DNA of 64,000 nucleotides from Brevibacillus fortis (GCF_003013395.1 NZ_PXZM01000045.1:1-64000); one strand, 5' to 3'. Shown: positions 16,801-25,681, counted from the first letter of the stretch. The notes: generated by a model not told the origin, from the letters alone. A program made the numbers and translations.

Positions 16801-17958
16801 ATGAAAGATGAATCATCGTTCATTGTCTCCCGGGAAGACTGGTCGCTGCACCGCAAAGGGTACCAGGACCAAAATCGACACCAGGAAAAAGTGAAAGAAG
16901 CGATCAAAAAAAATCTGCCCGATCTCGTCAGCGAAGAAAACATCATCATGTCGAATGGTCGGGAAGTCATTAAGATCCCTATTCGCTCCCTGGATGAATA
17001 CCGATTGCGTTTTAACTTCCAAAAGGGAAAACATGGCGGTCAAGGTAAAGGAAACAGTAAAGTAGGCGATGTCATAGCCCGTGACGGCGATCCGGCGCAA
17101 GGGGCTGGAAAAGGTCAGGGAGCGGGCGACCAGCCAGGTATAGACTACTACGAGGCTGAAATCAGCGTAGAAGAATTGCAGGAGATGCTTTTCGCCGAGC
17201 TGGAGCTGCCGAACCTTCAACAAAAAGATGAGGAACAAATCGTCGTGGAAGAGACTCGGTTCAATGATGTCAGGAAAAAGGGCTTGATGGGCAACATTGA
17301 TAAAAAACGTACGCTGATTGCGGCCATCCGCCGAAATGCGCTGGCAGGCTACAGTGATATGGAGCTGGGGATCACGGATGACGACCTACGCTTCAAGACG
17401 TGGGAAGAGATCATCAAGCCTCATTCCAACGCAGTCATTATTGCGATGATGGATACTTCGGGAAGTATGGGTGTGTTTGAAAAGTACATCGCTCGCAGCT
17501 TTTTCTTCTGGATGGTACGTTTTCTGCGCACCAAGTATGAAAAAGTCGAGATCGTCTTCATCGCCCATCATACGGATGCGAAGGAAGTGACGGAGGACAC
17601 CTTTTTCTCAAAAGGGGAAAGCGGGGGGACGATCTGCTCCTCTGCCTATAAAAAAGCGTTGGAGATCATCGATAGCCGCTATCCGACATCACAGTACAAC
17701 ATTTATCCATTCCATTTTTCCGATGGCGACAACCTCACGTCTGACAATGAGCGTTGCGTAAAGCTGGTCAAAGAGCTCATGGAGAGATGCAACATGTTCG
17801 GCTATGGCGAAGTGAATCAGTATAATAGGCACAGCACCCTCATGTCAGCATATCGCCACATCAAAGAGCCGAAATTCATGCATTGTGTCATTCGGGAAAA
17901 GGGCGAGGTTTACAAGGCGTTGCGTACTTTCTTTGGGAAAAAAGAAGCTGTGAAGTAG
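16801..17958 (+). CDS. yhbH: Sporulation protein YhbH (DUF444)
   Basis: The product is 385 aa. It has the DUF444 signature with a VWA-like metal site (MMDTSGSMGVFEK) in the second half and a Gly/Lys-rich linker (KHGGQGKGNSKVGD) near residue 80. AGGAGG lies before ATG 16801. prkA-yhbH is a conserved pair (often followed by spoVR in other bacteria, not here), so a shared role in sporulation or stationary-phase signalling is likely. The biochemical activity is unknown. Confidence 0.93.
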   Translation: MKDESSFIVSREDWSLHRKGYQDQNRHQEKVKEAIKKNLPDLVSEENIIMSNGREVIKIPIRSLDEYRLRFNFQKGKHGGQGKGNSKVGDVIARDGDPAQGAGKGQGAGDQPGIDYYEAEISVEELQEMLFAELELPNLQQKDEEQIVVEETRFNDVRKKGLMGNIDKKRTLIAAIRRNALAGYSDMELGITDDDLRFKTWEEIIKPHSNAVIIAMMDTSGSMGVFEKYIARSFFFWMVRFLRTKYEKVEIVFIAHHTDAKEVTEDTFFSKGESGGTICSSAYKKALEIIDSRYPTSQYNIYPFHFSDGDNLTSDNERCVKLVKELMERCNMFGYGEVNQYNRHSTLMSAYRHIKEPKFMHCVIREKGEVYKALRTFFGKKEAVK

Positions 17959-18045
17959 TCTATAGAGGCAACCGGGCGAGAAATCGTCCGGTTGACTTAT
18001 ATTTGTTAGCATGAGCCACATGAACAAAATGTGAGGGGTGTTACT

Positions 18046-18333
18046 ATGTATCCACAAAAGCATCGGATGCGCAACACAGGAGCCTTCACTTTCTTGGCCT
18101 ACTTTACATTAGGCGCAGGCGTACTGCTATTTTCCATTGGTTTATACAATGCAACTGGTCTTCAACTGCACGAAAAGGGGTACTATATCGCATGCATGCT
18201 TCTGGTAGCAGTTGGATCGATTTTGACGCAAAAAGTAGTGAGAGATAATGCAGAGGATCGAGCGATTATCGAGGAGCAAGAAAGAGAATTGAACTTGAAG
18301 GTGTCGAAAGCGGAGAAAGACACGAATAAATAG
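18046..18333 (+). CDS. YiaA/YiaB two-helix membrane protein
   Basis: The product is 95 aa with two membrane spans (residues about 14-38 and 46-66) and a charged C-terminal tail rich in Glu/Lys. The pattern NTGAFTFLAYFTLGAG matches the YiaAB two-helix domain. GAGGGGTG precedes the ATG at 18046; an earlier GTG at 18031 overlaps that site. Function unknown. Confidence 0.75.
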   Translation: MYPQKHRMRNTGAFTFLAYFTLGAGVLLFSIGLYNATGLQLHEKGYYIACMLLVAVGSILTQKVVRDNAEDRAIIEEQERELNLKVSKAEKDTNK

Positions 18334-18339
18334 CCTGGT

Positions 18340-18496
18340 TACATATCGAGGAATGGCTAGCTATATCGAATACTATAATCACAAACGGATTAAGGCAAAA
18401 TAAAAAGGCATGAGTCCGGTACAATACCGAACTTATGCCCAGGCAGCCGCCTAATTAAATGACAATGACATGTCTAACTTTTTGGGGTCACTTCAG
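18340..18496 (+). pseudogene. 3' remnant of an IS3-family element
   Basis: One frame reads YIEYYNHKRIKAK, then a stop (TAA where a Leu codon is expected), then KGMSPVQYRTYAQAAA and a stop. This is the typical C-terminus of IS3-family OrfB transposases. Directly after it comes TCTAACTTTTTGGGGTCAC, which matches the terminal inverted repeat of IS3/IS150-group elements. The rest of the transposase and the left end are missing, so this is a decayed fragment. Confidence 0.8.
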
Positions 18497-18497
18497 A

Positions 18498-19547
18498 TCA
18501 TGCCCTGACGGTTTTTCGAATGAGCTGTACAAACTCCTCTGCTTTCTCGATGTGTGGAGCGTGCCCCACATTTTCCATGACGATCTCCTGATAGGAACCA
18601 CCAGCTCGCTGATATTGTTCCAGCACATCCCGAATTTGTGAGACCATCGGTTGTGGGGGATATTCGTCTTCCCCCGGCCAGCCGGGTACATAGCCAAGTT
18701 TGCCCAGCGTACCGAAATCAGCAAGCGATTGATCTGAGATAATGGCATCATCCGCACCGCGAATCCATAAAATCGGACACTTCGGCTCCATCTGGACAAT
18801 ACCGGACAAATTTACGTATTTAGGAGAAATCGCATTCGTAATCCCCGTCGATCCAGGAGCAACACCGGGCCAATCGGTTACGTATTCAAAGGCACCGGGG
18901 TAAAAGTCCTCCCCAATCCGCGTGGAGAGTATTGCACTCACATAACGGTCTTCCTGCTCTAGGGCAACCTGGAACGGGGGCTTGAAATAGAGCTGGTTCA
19001 TGACATTCCGAGGACTGGAGGGAGCTTCATTGCCCATATCTTTGGCTGCTATCCTTTTGACCAGCTCGGAGTTGGCGGCTCCACCACCCGAACCTGAGAA
19101 GCTGCTGTAGCACGGGGTACCAGCTATATCCTTGGTTCCACCAAAGCCGTAAGGGGACATCGGGGCGACTAGAATCAGGGAGCGGACTTCCTCCGGGTAA
19201 TCGATGGCAAACTGCATCACGATGCCTCCACCCAACGACCAGCCGGCAAGATGGACAGGTGTTGGCAAGTCCAATGCCCGAATAAACGAATGAAGGTCAT
19301 CCGACCAGTCTCGCAAACCGCGTGTCGCATCGATTGGCAATGCTTCACTTGCTCCGTAGCCACGCATATCAGGAGCATACACACGGTACTGCTCACACAG
19401 AGCCGCAATGGTATCATCCCAGAACAAGTTGGATGAGGCATTGCCGTGAATGAGAAGAAGGGGTTCTCCTTCCGGTACGCCTGCTGTCAGATAGGAAACG
19501 AGCAGGCGATTGGTCTGAATGGTTTTCGTTTCGATTCGTGTATCCAT
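18498..19547 (-). CDS. Alpha/beta hydrolase
   Basis: The product is 349 aa. It has an oxyanion region LLLIHGNASSNLFWDD, the nucleophile elbow GWSLGGG, an acid in WIRGADDAII and the catalytic His in VGHAPHIEKAEEF. An insertion of about 100 residues (cap domain, FSGSGGGAANSE...) follows the core strands. The start at 19547 follows AAGGAGG; the upstream ATG at 19568 overlaps that site. The IS3 remnant ends at its 3' side. An esterase, lipase or haloperoxidase-like role is possible; the substrate is unknown. Confidence 0.88.
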   Translation of the reverse strand: MDTRIETKTIQTNRLLVSYLTAGVPEGEPLLLIHGNASSNLFWDDTIAALCEQYRVYAPDMRGYGASEALPIDATRGLRDWSDDLHSFIRALDLPTPVHLAGWSLGGGIVMQFAIDYPEEVRSLILVAPMSPYGFGGTKDIAGTPCYSSFSGSGGGAANSELVKRIAAKDMGNEAPSSPRNVMNQLYFKPPFQVALEQEDRYVSAILSTRIGEDFYPGAFEYVTDWPGVAPGSTGITNAISPKYVNLSGIVQMEPKCPILWIRGADDAIISDQSLADFGTLGKLGYVPGWPGEDEYPPQPMVSQIRDVLEQYQRAGGSYQEIVMENVGHAPHIEKAEEFVQLIRKTVRA

Positions 19548-19624
19548 CAATGATGTGCCTCCTTTCATTGTGTAAGACCATAAATATCAGAATATTTCTA
19601 TTATATATCTGTTCGGTTACAAAA

Positions 19625-19660
19625 TGAAAAAAGAAAACAACCGCCCTTGAAAGGCGGTTG
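19625..19660 (-). terminator. Terminator after chemoreceptor gene
   Basis: On the minus strand CAACCGCC / GGCGGTTG arms are followed by TTTTCTTTTTTC. Confidence 0.85.
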
Positions 19661-19668
19661 CAGGAAGA

Positions 19669-21141
19669 TTACATATGGAGACCACGCATTTGCTGTTCGA
19701 TTTTCTCAAAGCCGCCAGAGACCTTAACGACTTCGTCTTTTTGCTCAGAAACGAGAACAAGCACTTCTTCCAGGCTCTCTTTGTTCTTGTCGGTAATATC
19801 TGCGTTGACTTCAACTTTTGCGCCGACTTCCTGAATCATGCTGTGAACATGAATGATGAACTCTTGCAGGTTTTTCGTTTTATCCGCGAAGTTTTGCATG
19901 TAATTATCTACATTGGTGAACATTTCTTGTACTTCGAGGATGCCCTCGCTATTTTTCTCAAAAGAAGTTTGTGACTCGGAAATCATATCCGATACGAGCT
20001 TCATTTTTTCGCGAATGGTCATGAGCAGGTTCGAGATCGACTCAGAGGATAGCTTGGAGGATTCAGCCAGCTTGCGTACTTCATCCGCTACGACAGCAAA
20101 GCCTCGGCCGTGTTCGCCTGCGCGAGATGCTTCAATCGTGGCATTGAGTGCCAACAGATTGGTTTGTGCAGAAATCTCGGAAATGGTTTGAATGATTTTC
20201 CCAATCGATTCGGTTTCCTTATTGAGCTCTTGGATCAGCTGGTTCGTACCTTGGATGTCCTTGATGAATCGTTCAAAGTCATTGCCGATGTTACCGATGC
20301 GTTTGCCGCTCTCGTTAGTGGCTTCTTTGGTCGATTCTACGTACTCATGCATCTCCGTAACAGAGCGGGTCATGTCCTCAACTTGCAGATTCGTCGAGCT
20401 CATTTCGCGACGCAGCTCGTCCGTATTGCTGGTCTGGGTCGTAAAGGACTCCATAATGTCTTGCAGGGAAGCAACTGTTTCCACAGCACGAACGTTCACG
20501 CCATCCGTCACCTTGTTCAAATTCTCTTGATAGTCTTGCATTGAAGTGAGTGATTCATTGATCTGATCCAGAACACGTTGCAACGATTCCTTCGAGGCAA
20601 TCGCTTCTTGCTTTTGTTGCTCGCTTTCTTGTTGCAGCTTGTTATTGAATACAGCATGCATCATGCTCGTGACAGAGACGAAGCAGAAGGTAAGCAGGAA
20701 GTACATCAGATCAATATTGTTAGTCGAATGGAAAATCGTTTCTCTCTGTGTTAGGAAGTAGTAAGAGACAATACCCAATGTCGATACAATCGTCAAAATA
20801 TTAATGAGTCGGTCTTGATAAATCCCCATGACTGCTACAAAGAACATAATGGTCATGATATTGATCATATGCGGGTCTAGTCCAACTACGATGAACATGA
20901 ACATCCCGATTACGACCAAGTTGAAAAACTTCATGAAGGGCGCTGCTTTTTCACGGAAGCTCGGGCGATTGGAGATGTAAGTAAAAGGTGCCAGCACGCC
21001 ATACAAAATACCCAGTATCGTGAATACGAATGTGTATGATACGCCTAGAAAAAGGTTTAAGACCTGAACAACCGTAATAATACTTGCGAATACGATTACG
21101 ACCCAATTGTTTCTTCTTCTCAATAGATCAATGTTATCCAT
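19669..21141 (-). CDS. Methyl-accepting chemotaxis protein
   Basis: The product is 490 aa. The N-terminal 165 residues are a membrane domain of about six spans with almost no extracytoplasmic loop. No HAMP domain is obvious. The C-terminal half is a signalling domain with the hairpin tip ISAQTNLLALNATIEASRAGEHGRGFAVVADEVRKLA. It should couple to CheA/CheW. ATG 21141 is one base after the stop of the acetyltransferase gene (TAA-C-ATG), so the pair is coupled; a GTG at 21150 is less likely. A c-di-GMP riboswitch leads the operon. Confidence 0.9.
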   Translation of the reverse strand: MDNIDLLRRRNNWVVIVFASIITVVQVLNLFLGVSYTFVFTILGILYGVLAPFTYISNRPSFREKAAPFMKFFNLVVIGMFMFIVVGLDPHMINIMTIMFFVAVMGIYQDRLINILTIVSTLGIVSYYFLTQRETIFHSTNNIDLMYFLLTFCFVSVTSMMHAVFNNKLQQESEQQKQEAIASKESLQRVLDQINESLTSMQDYQENLNKVTDGVNVRAVETVASLQDIMESFTTQTSNTDELRREMSSTNLQVEDMTRSVTEMHEYVESTKEATNESGKRIGNIGNDFERFIKDIQGTNQLIQELNKETESIGKIIQTISEISAQTNLLALNATIEASRAGEHGRGFAVVADEVRKLAESSKLSSESISNLLMTIREKMKLVSDMISESQTSFEKNSEGILEVQEMFTNVDNYMQNFADKTKNLQEFIIHVHSMIQEVGAKVEVNADITDKNKESLEEVLVLVSEQKDEVVKVSGGFEKIEQQMRGLHM

Positions 21142-21142
21142 G

Positions 21143-21697
21143 TTACCCACCTACCTCGACTTTTACTTGGTTGGATGACGACGAATTGTACCAGGAATAT
21201 TTCGGATCGTGCTTATTGTCATAGACATCTTTTAGATGGAAAAGGGTCGGAATGGCGTCGGCCCCTTTGTAAAAGACGATATCTCTGGTCTGAGTTGCCT
21301 TTACTTGATATTTCTTGTTAATAAACTTAAAAAATGTCGGATCTGCTACACCGATTGCGTGGGTGTAGCCTTGCTTTTCAGCGTAATCTATCATCAGGCA
21401 AATGCCTTGTTGCCCTAGTTGTCCGCGGTATTTCGGCAAAACAGCGAGACTGTCTACCTCCATTACTTTCATATCTGCTGTAACAACATCTTGAAAAAGT
21501 GATTTCATATAAGCACTTGAATTGGAAAAGGGTGTCATCTCAAATGTTCCACCTGCTTCACCATCTTCAGCGATTAAGAGGAACAGAGCAGAGCCTTCTT
21601 TCGCGTACTCCATTTCGAAGCCCATGCTTGTCCAGACTGTTTGTTTAATTTCATGAAATTTTGCTAAATCTTGTACGGTTTCTACTTGTTTGTACAT
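21143..21697 (-). CDS. GNAT-like acyltransferase
   Basis: The product is 184 aa. The core EVDSLAVLPKYRGQLGQQGICLMIDYAEKQGYTHAIGVA resembles the acetyl-CoA-binding region of GNAT enzymes, although the R/Q-x2-G-x-G/A loop is atypical (RGQLGQQG). The C-terminal 40 residues end in an Asn/Ser-rich tail. It lies directly upstream of, and coupled to, a chemoreceptor gene, and both are behind a c-di-GMP riboswitch. It may modify a chemosensory or envelope component; that is speculation. Confidence 0.7.
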   Translation of the reverse strand: MYKQVETVQDLAKFHEIKQTVWTSMGFEMEYAKEGSALFLLIAEDGEAGGTFEMTPFSNSSAYMKSLFQDVVTADMKVMEVDSLAVLPKYRGQLGQQGICLMIDYAEKQGYTHAIGVADPTFFKFINKKYQVKATQTRDIVFYKGADAIPTLFHLKDVYDNKHDPKYSWYNSSSSNQVKVEVGG

Positions 21698-21822
21698 AAC
21701 TTCTCCACTCCATCATTTTCTCTGATTGAATCATGTTGTGTAAGTTTGACGTCTCAAAAGTTATGCTTTACCATCCGTTATGAAAATGAAAATGCTTTCA
21801 TCCTCCTTTCAAAAAAGTAAAC

Positions 21823-21856
21823 ACAAAAAAAGGCCGTTCCATCAAAATGGAACAAC
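21823..21856 (-). terminator. Riboswitch terminator
   Basis: On the minus strand GTTCCAT / ATGGAAC arms are followed by GGCC and seven T. It lies between the c-di-GMP aptamer and the acetyltransferase start, so it is the expression platform. Confidence 0.85.
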
Positions 21857-21888
21857 CGAAGCTACCAACATCAAAAAATGGTCACAAG

Positions 21889-21972
21889 ATGATGGCAACC
21901 CGGCTATCATGGTCAAAGACTAGACTGTAGACCCGTGGTTTTGCGTCGCCACCTTTCGATGACTTTGCCTTT
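21889..21972 (-). ncRNA. Cyclic di-GMP-I (GEMM) riboswitch aptamer
   Basis: On the minus strand the conserved parts appear in order. First is AGGCAAAG, pairing with GTTGCC at the 3' side (P1). Next is GTCATC-GAAA-GGTGGC, which is P2 with the GAAA tetraloop. Then come GACGCAAAACC and a P3 hairpin that ends in TAGCCGGGTTGCC. This is the GEMM-I pattern. A terminator follows 33 bp downstream, so ligand binding should switch transcription of the acetyltransferase-chemoreceptor operon. Specificity for c-di-GMP versus cGAMP was not resolved. Confidence 0.88.
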
Positions 21973-21981
21973 TGCATTTTT

Positions 21982-22016
21982 TAGCAAAATTTGTAAATAT
22001 GTGTCGAATTTTGCTA
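21982..22016. promoter_or_regulatory. Palindromic operator with Spo0A-box-like core
   Basis: Perfect 10-bp arms, TAGCAAAATT and AATTTTGCTA, are separated by 15 bp. TGTCGAA, identical to the Spo0A box core, occurs at 22002-22008 and overlaps the right arm. The site is just upstream of the riboswitch (minus strand) and about 150 bp upstream of the 61-aa gene on the plus strand, so it could serve either. Confidence 0.45.
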
Positions 22017-22169
22017 GATATAATTATGGAAAATATAAGCCAAAAGAAATATCCTTGTCAAGTTTTGGTAGGGAAAATTAACTAATTGTTCATAAAGTGT
22101 TTCCCGAAAATCACCCGTAACAAAAATTTTCCAACTATCCGATAACTAGAAGGAATAGGAGGGGATTTT

Positions 22170-22355
22170 ATGAAGGAAGTAAAAGTGATTCAATTTTACT
22201 TTTCCGGTGGCGGTGACACGATTAGCATCGAAACGACGGAACCGGAAGAGATCATTCAAATGGTCGCTAATCAAGACGGTGGATGGCTACAGTACGATGA
22301 TGTTGTCATCAACGTCAGAAATGTTTCGTATATCAAAGTACGCAGTCAGGCGTAA
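22170..22355 (+). CDS. Small conserved-looking protein of unknown function
   Basis: The product is 61 aa (MKEVKVIQFYFSGGGDTISI...). It is a compact beta-rich sequence with a negatively charged middle (ETTEPEEIIQMV) and no membrane span. AGGAGGGGA lies before the ATG and a terminator follows, so it is a believable single gene. I do not recognise a family. Confidence 0.65.
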   Translation: MKEVKVIQFYFSGGGDTISIETTEPEEIIQMVANQDGGWLQYDDVVINVRNVSYIKVRSQA

Positions 22356-22391
22356 GGATAGGATAATGGCGTCAAGCTCGTCAGGAAAAAG

Positions 22392-22418
22392 CTCTCCTTT
22401 AAATGAGGAGGGTTTTTT
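22392..22418 (+). terminator. Terminator after 61-aa gene
   Basis: CTCTCC / GGAGGG (6 bp, one wobble) is followed by six T. Confidence 0.65.
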
Positions 22419-22477
22419 CGTGTTGGAGGTAACGCTCCTGGTTATCCTATTAATAGAAGAAAAAGGAGGGTGACAAG

Positions 22478-23185
22478 ATGACGCTGGAAGAAGTCATGCA
22501 GAAGCTCGAAGCGATGGGGACAGAACAGACGAAAAAAACGTTATTGCGGCATGGGGCTAAAGAACCTTTGTTTGGCGTGAGAGTCGGTGATATGAAAAAG
22601 CTGGTCAAGGAGGTAAAGCGTGATCAGCAGCTCGTCTTGGCGTTGTACGATACAGGAAACTACGACGCCATGTACTTGGCCGGATTGACGGTTGACCCGA
22701 AGAGCATGACAAAAGAGCGGCTGCAGGCTTGGGTCAAGCAAGTTTCTTGGCACGCGCCTGCCGAATATACGGTTGCGAGTGTAGCAGCTGAGAGCAATTT
22801 TGCCATGGAGCTGGCACGGGAATGGCTCCAATCAAAAGAAGAGATGGTAGCCACATGTGGGTGGAATACGTATTCGAACTACCTGTCGATTACTCCCGAT
22901 GAACTGCTAGATAAAGAAGAAATCAAAAGGCTTCTCATGAGAGTGAAGGAGACGATTCACCAGGAACAAAATCGCGTACGGTACACCATGAATCAATTCG
23001 TTATTTCAGTAGGCGCGTATGTACCGGAACTTCATCAGGAAGCGTTGGAAGTGGCTGCAGCGATTGGCAAAGTACATGTAGATGTCGGACAGACAGCTTG
23101 CAAGGTTCCGTTGGCTACGGAGTATATCAAAAAGATAGAGGAACGAGGGAGTGTCGGAAAAAAGAAAAAGACGTGCATCTGCTAG
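22478..23185 (+). CDS. DNA alkylation repair protein (AlkD-like)
   Basis: The product is 235 aa, all-helical with HEAT-like repeats. It has motifs of the DNA-alkylation-repair family (LFGVRVGDMKKLVKEV, NYDAMYLAGLTVDP and NQFVISVGAYVPELHQEAL). AlkD-type glycosylases remove bulky or cationic N3/N7-alkylpurines. GGAGGGTGAC precedes the ATG. The C-terminus is Lys-rich and ends in KTCIC, which is unusual. It is a single gene. Confidence 0.82.
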   Translation: MTLEEVMQKLEAMGTEQTKKTLLRHGAKEPLFGVRVGDMKKLVKEVKRDQQLVLALYDTGNYDAMYLAGLTVDPKSMTKERLQAWVKQVSWHAPAEYTVASVAAESNFAMELAREWLQSKEEMVATCGWNTYSNYLSITPDELLDKEEIKRLLMRVKETIHQEQNRVRYTMNQFVISVGAYVPELHQEALEVAAAIGKVHVDVGQTACKVPLATEYIKKIEERGSVGKKKKTCIC

Positions 23186-23346
23186 TCGGGCATTTTTCTC
23201 TTTCCTTTGGCGTATATTTCTAAGGTGCTTTTGTTTGCTAAAGTATCGACTATTCCTTGCTAATGTGCTATCATGATACCTTGTTAACGTATTACCACTT
23301 TATCAGAGTAAAATATAGAGTAGGGATAACGAGGGGGATCATCACG

Positions 23347-24123
23347 ATGAAGAAAATAGCATGGATGTCATTGTTGTTGAGTGCGATGGTTTCATTGGTA
23401 GTGGGCTGTTCTAGCGCAAACACTGGCGCTGACGCGAACAAGCTGATTATCGGAATTGATGATAAGTTCGCACCAATGGGATTCCGGGATGAGAAAAATG
23501 AGCTAGTCGGTTTTGATATTGATTATGCGCGAGCGGCCGGCGAAAAAATGGGAAAACAAGTCGAGTTTCAACCAATCGATTGGAGTGCAAAAGAGTCTGA
23601 ACTAAACAGCGGTCGTATTGACTTGATCTGGAATGGATATACGATTACGGATGAGAGAAAAGAGAAGGTTCTCTTTACCAAGCCTTATCTGAAAAACGCA
23701 CAAGTAGTTGTCACGATGGCAAATAGCAATTTGACCAAGCTGTCAGACTTGGCTGGTAAAGGAATTGGTTTGCAAAAGCTGTCTTCCGCAGCTGACGCGA
23801 TTAATGCGAATGATATCAAAAATCAGGTCAAATCGATTACGGAGTTCCCTGATAACGTACTGGCACTGAGTGATTTGAAGATCGGTCGTGTAGAAGCAGT
23901 CGTCATCGACCAGATTGTGGCCGATTACTATATGGCAAAAGATCCTGGAACCTTTAAGCAGTTGGAAGAATCGCTGTCCCCTGAGGAATATGGAGTAGGC
24001 GTCAAAAAAGGCAACGAGGCATTGTTGAATGAGCTGCAAAAAGCGCTGGATGCGATGAATCAGGATGGAACAGCTGCAAAAATATCAGAAAAATGGTTCG
24101 GCGAAAATCGTGTATTGAAATAA
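23347..24123 (+). CDS. Amino-acid ABC transporter substrate-binding lipoprotein
   Basis: The product is 258 aa. It has a type-II signal peptide with lipobox VVGC (Cys21). The mature part is a solute-binding domain of family 3: LIIGIDDKFAPMGFRDEKNELVGFDIDYARA, then LNSGRIDLIWNGYTITDERKEKV and KIGRVEAVVIDQ. These bind polar amino acids. ATG 23347 follows GAGGGGGATC; the frame is open upstream without a site. It is the first gene of a three-gene importer. Confidence 0.9.
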   Translation: MKKIAWMSLLLSAMVSLVVGCSSANTGADANKLIIGIDDKFAPMGFRDEKNELVGFDIDYARAAGEKMGKQVEFQPIDWSAKESELNSGRIDLIWNGYTITDERKEKVLFTKPYLKNAQVVVTMANSNLTKLSDLAGKGIGLQKLSSAADAINANDIKNQVKSITEFPDNVLALSDLKIGRVEAVVIDQIVADYYMAKDPGTFKQLEESLSPEEYGVGVKKGNEALLNELQKALDAMNQDGTAAKISEKWFGENRVLK

Positions 24124-24196
24124 GAAGATCAGCGATGGCTTCGCCGAATGATTGGCGGAGCCACGCTTTTATTTTCAGGATTAGGAGCATACCAAG

Positions 24197-24856
24197 ATGA
24201 GCGTAGACTACATTCTCTCCATTACGAAGCCCATGCTAGAAGGGGCGCAGATGACGGTGCTGTTGTTTATCATCGCCATTCTGCTTTCCATTCCATTAGG
24301 TTTTCTGATCACCTTACTGGCAAAGAGCAGTAATAAGGCGTTGTCCTGGTTCGCGCATATGTACGTGTATGTGATGCGCGGAACCCCTCTCTTATTGCAG
24401 CTGTTGTTTATTTGCTTCGGGCTGCCTCTCTTGCCTGTAGTGGGAGAGTATTTAGTGATGGATCGGTTCGTCGCTGCATGTGTCGGCTTCGTGCTGAACT
24501 ACGCAGCGTATTTCGCAGAGATTTTCCGTGGAGGACTGCTGTCGATCGACAAAGGACAGTACGAAGCAGCGCAGGTTCTCGGCTTTAGCAAATGGCAGAC
24601 AACCAACAAGATTATTTTGCCCCAAATGTTTCGCGTGGCTTTGCCTGCTGTCGCAAATGAATCCATTACCCTCGTAAAAGATACAGCGCTGCTCTATGCC
24701 GTTGCTGTCCCTGAATTGCTTCACTTTGCACAAACGGCCGTGAATCGCGACTTTACCATCGTTCCGTTTTTTATTGCTGGAATCATTTATTTGTTTATGA
24801 CGCTATTGTTGACGTTGTTTTTTAAGTGGCTGGAGAAAAGATTCAAATTCGAATAA
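24197..24856 (+). CDS. Amino-acid ABC transporter permease
   Basis: The product is 219 aa with about five membrane spans. The N-terminal HisM/GlnP-type segment MLEGAQMTVLLFIIAILLSI and the EAA loop (GQYEAAQVLGFSKWQTTNKIILPQ) that docks on the ATPase are clear. AGGAG lies before the ATG. It is separated from the binding protein by a 73-bp gap that contains a small GC-rich repeat, and its 3' end is close to the ATPase gene. Confidence 0.92.
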   Translation: MSVDYILSITKPMLEGAQMTVLLFIIAILLSIPLGFLITLLAKSSNKALSWFAHMYVYVMRGTPLLLQLLFICFGLPLLPVVGEYLVMDRFVAACVGFVLNYAAYFAEIFRGGLLSIDKGQYEAAQVLGFSKWQTTNKIILPQMFRVALPAVANESITLVKDTALLYAVAVPELLHFAQTAVNRDFTIVPFFIAGIIYLFMTLLLTLFFKWLEKRFKFE

Positions 24857-24870
24857 AGGGCTGGCGCTGC

Positions 24871-25617
24871 ATGGATATCATTCAAGTATCGAATCTAAAG
24901 AAATCGTTTGGCAATCAGGAAGTTTTGCGAGATGTATCGTTTTCGGTGAGTAAGAACGAAGTCGTAGCGGTTATTGGACCGTCTGGCTCGGGTAAGAGCA
25001 CAATGCTGCGCAGCTTGGTCAATCTGGAGCAGGTGAATGGTGGCAGCATTCGTGTACAAGATGATTATTTGGTGAAGGATGGCGTTTATGCCAGCAGCCA
25101 GGAAATCAAGCAGATCACATCGAGAATGGGCATGGTCTTTCAGCATTTTAATCTGTTTCCTCATCTCACAGTAAAGGAAAATTTGGAGATCGCACCACGC
25201 GTAGTCAAAGGTGAGGCGCCTCAGGACATCCACAGAAAGAGTGCAGAGCTCTTGGATAAGGTCGGCCTGTCTGATAAGGCAGACGCGTATCCGGCGAGGC
25301 TCTCAGGCGGACAGAAGCAACGTGTGGCGATCGCCAGGGCACTGATGATGAATCCGCAAATCTTGTTATTTGACGAGCCTACGTCTGCGCTCGATCCCGA
25401 ACTGACAGGTGAGGTATTGCAAGTTATCAAGCAGCTTGCCCAGGAGCATATGACGATGATGGTTGTGACGCATGAGATGGGATTCGCGCGAGAGGTAGCG
25501 AACCAAATCATGTTTATGGACAATGGAGAATTCGTAGAGTCGGGGACACCTGAGCAATTATTTACAAACGCCAAATTTGAGCGAACCAAATCTTTTTTGC
25601 ATCGCGCATTAAAATAG
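24871..25617 (+). CDS. Amino-acid ABC transporter ATP-binding protein
   Basis: The product is 248 aa. It has Walker A GPSGSGKST, Q-loop MVFQHFNLFPHLTV, signature LSGGQKQRVAIARAL, Walker B ILLFDEPTSALDPE and H-loop VVTHEM. These are the hallmarks of the polar-amino-acid (GlnQ/HisP) ATPases. ATG 24871, 14 bp after the permease stop, is preferred; upstream in-frame starts overlap the permease. It completes the importer. Confidence 0.93.
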   Translation: MDIIQVSNLKKSFGNQEVLRDVSFSVSKNEVVAVIGPSGSGKSTMLRSLVNLEQVNGGSIRVQDDYLVKDGVYASSQEIKQITSRMGMVFQHFNLFPHLTVKENLEIAPRVVKGEAPQDIHRKSAELLDKVGLSDKADAYPARLSGGQKQRVAIARALMMNPQILLFDEPTSALDPELTGEVLQVIKQLAQEHMTMMVVTHEMGFAREVANQIMFMDNGEFVESGTPEQLFTNAKFERTKSFLHRALK

Positions 25618-25630
25618 TATGATCAACAAC

Positions 25631-25672
25631 AAATGCCCTCAGTGTCGAGAAGACATGCTGAGGGCATTTTGT
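25631..25672. terminator. Bidirectional terminator
   Basis: AAATGCCCTCAG / CTGAGGGCATTT is a 12-bp perfect stem that ends in TTTT on the plus strand. It separates the ABC transporter from the convergent KTSC gene. Confidence 0.88.
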
Positions 25673-25681
25673 ATAGGCAGG

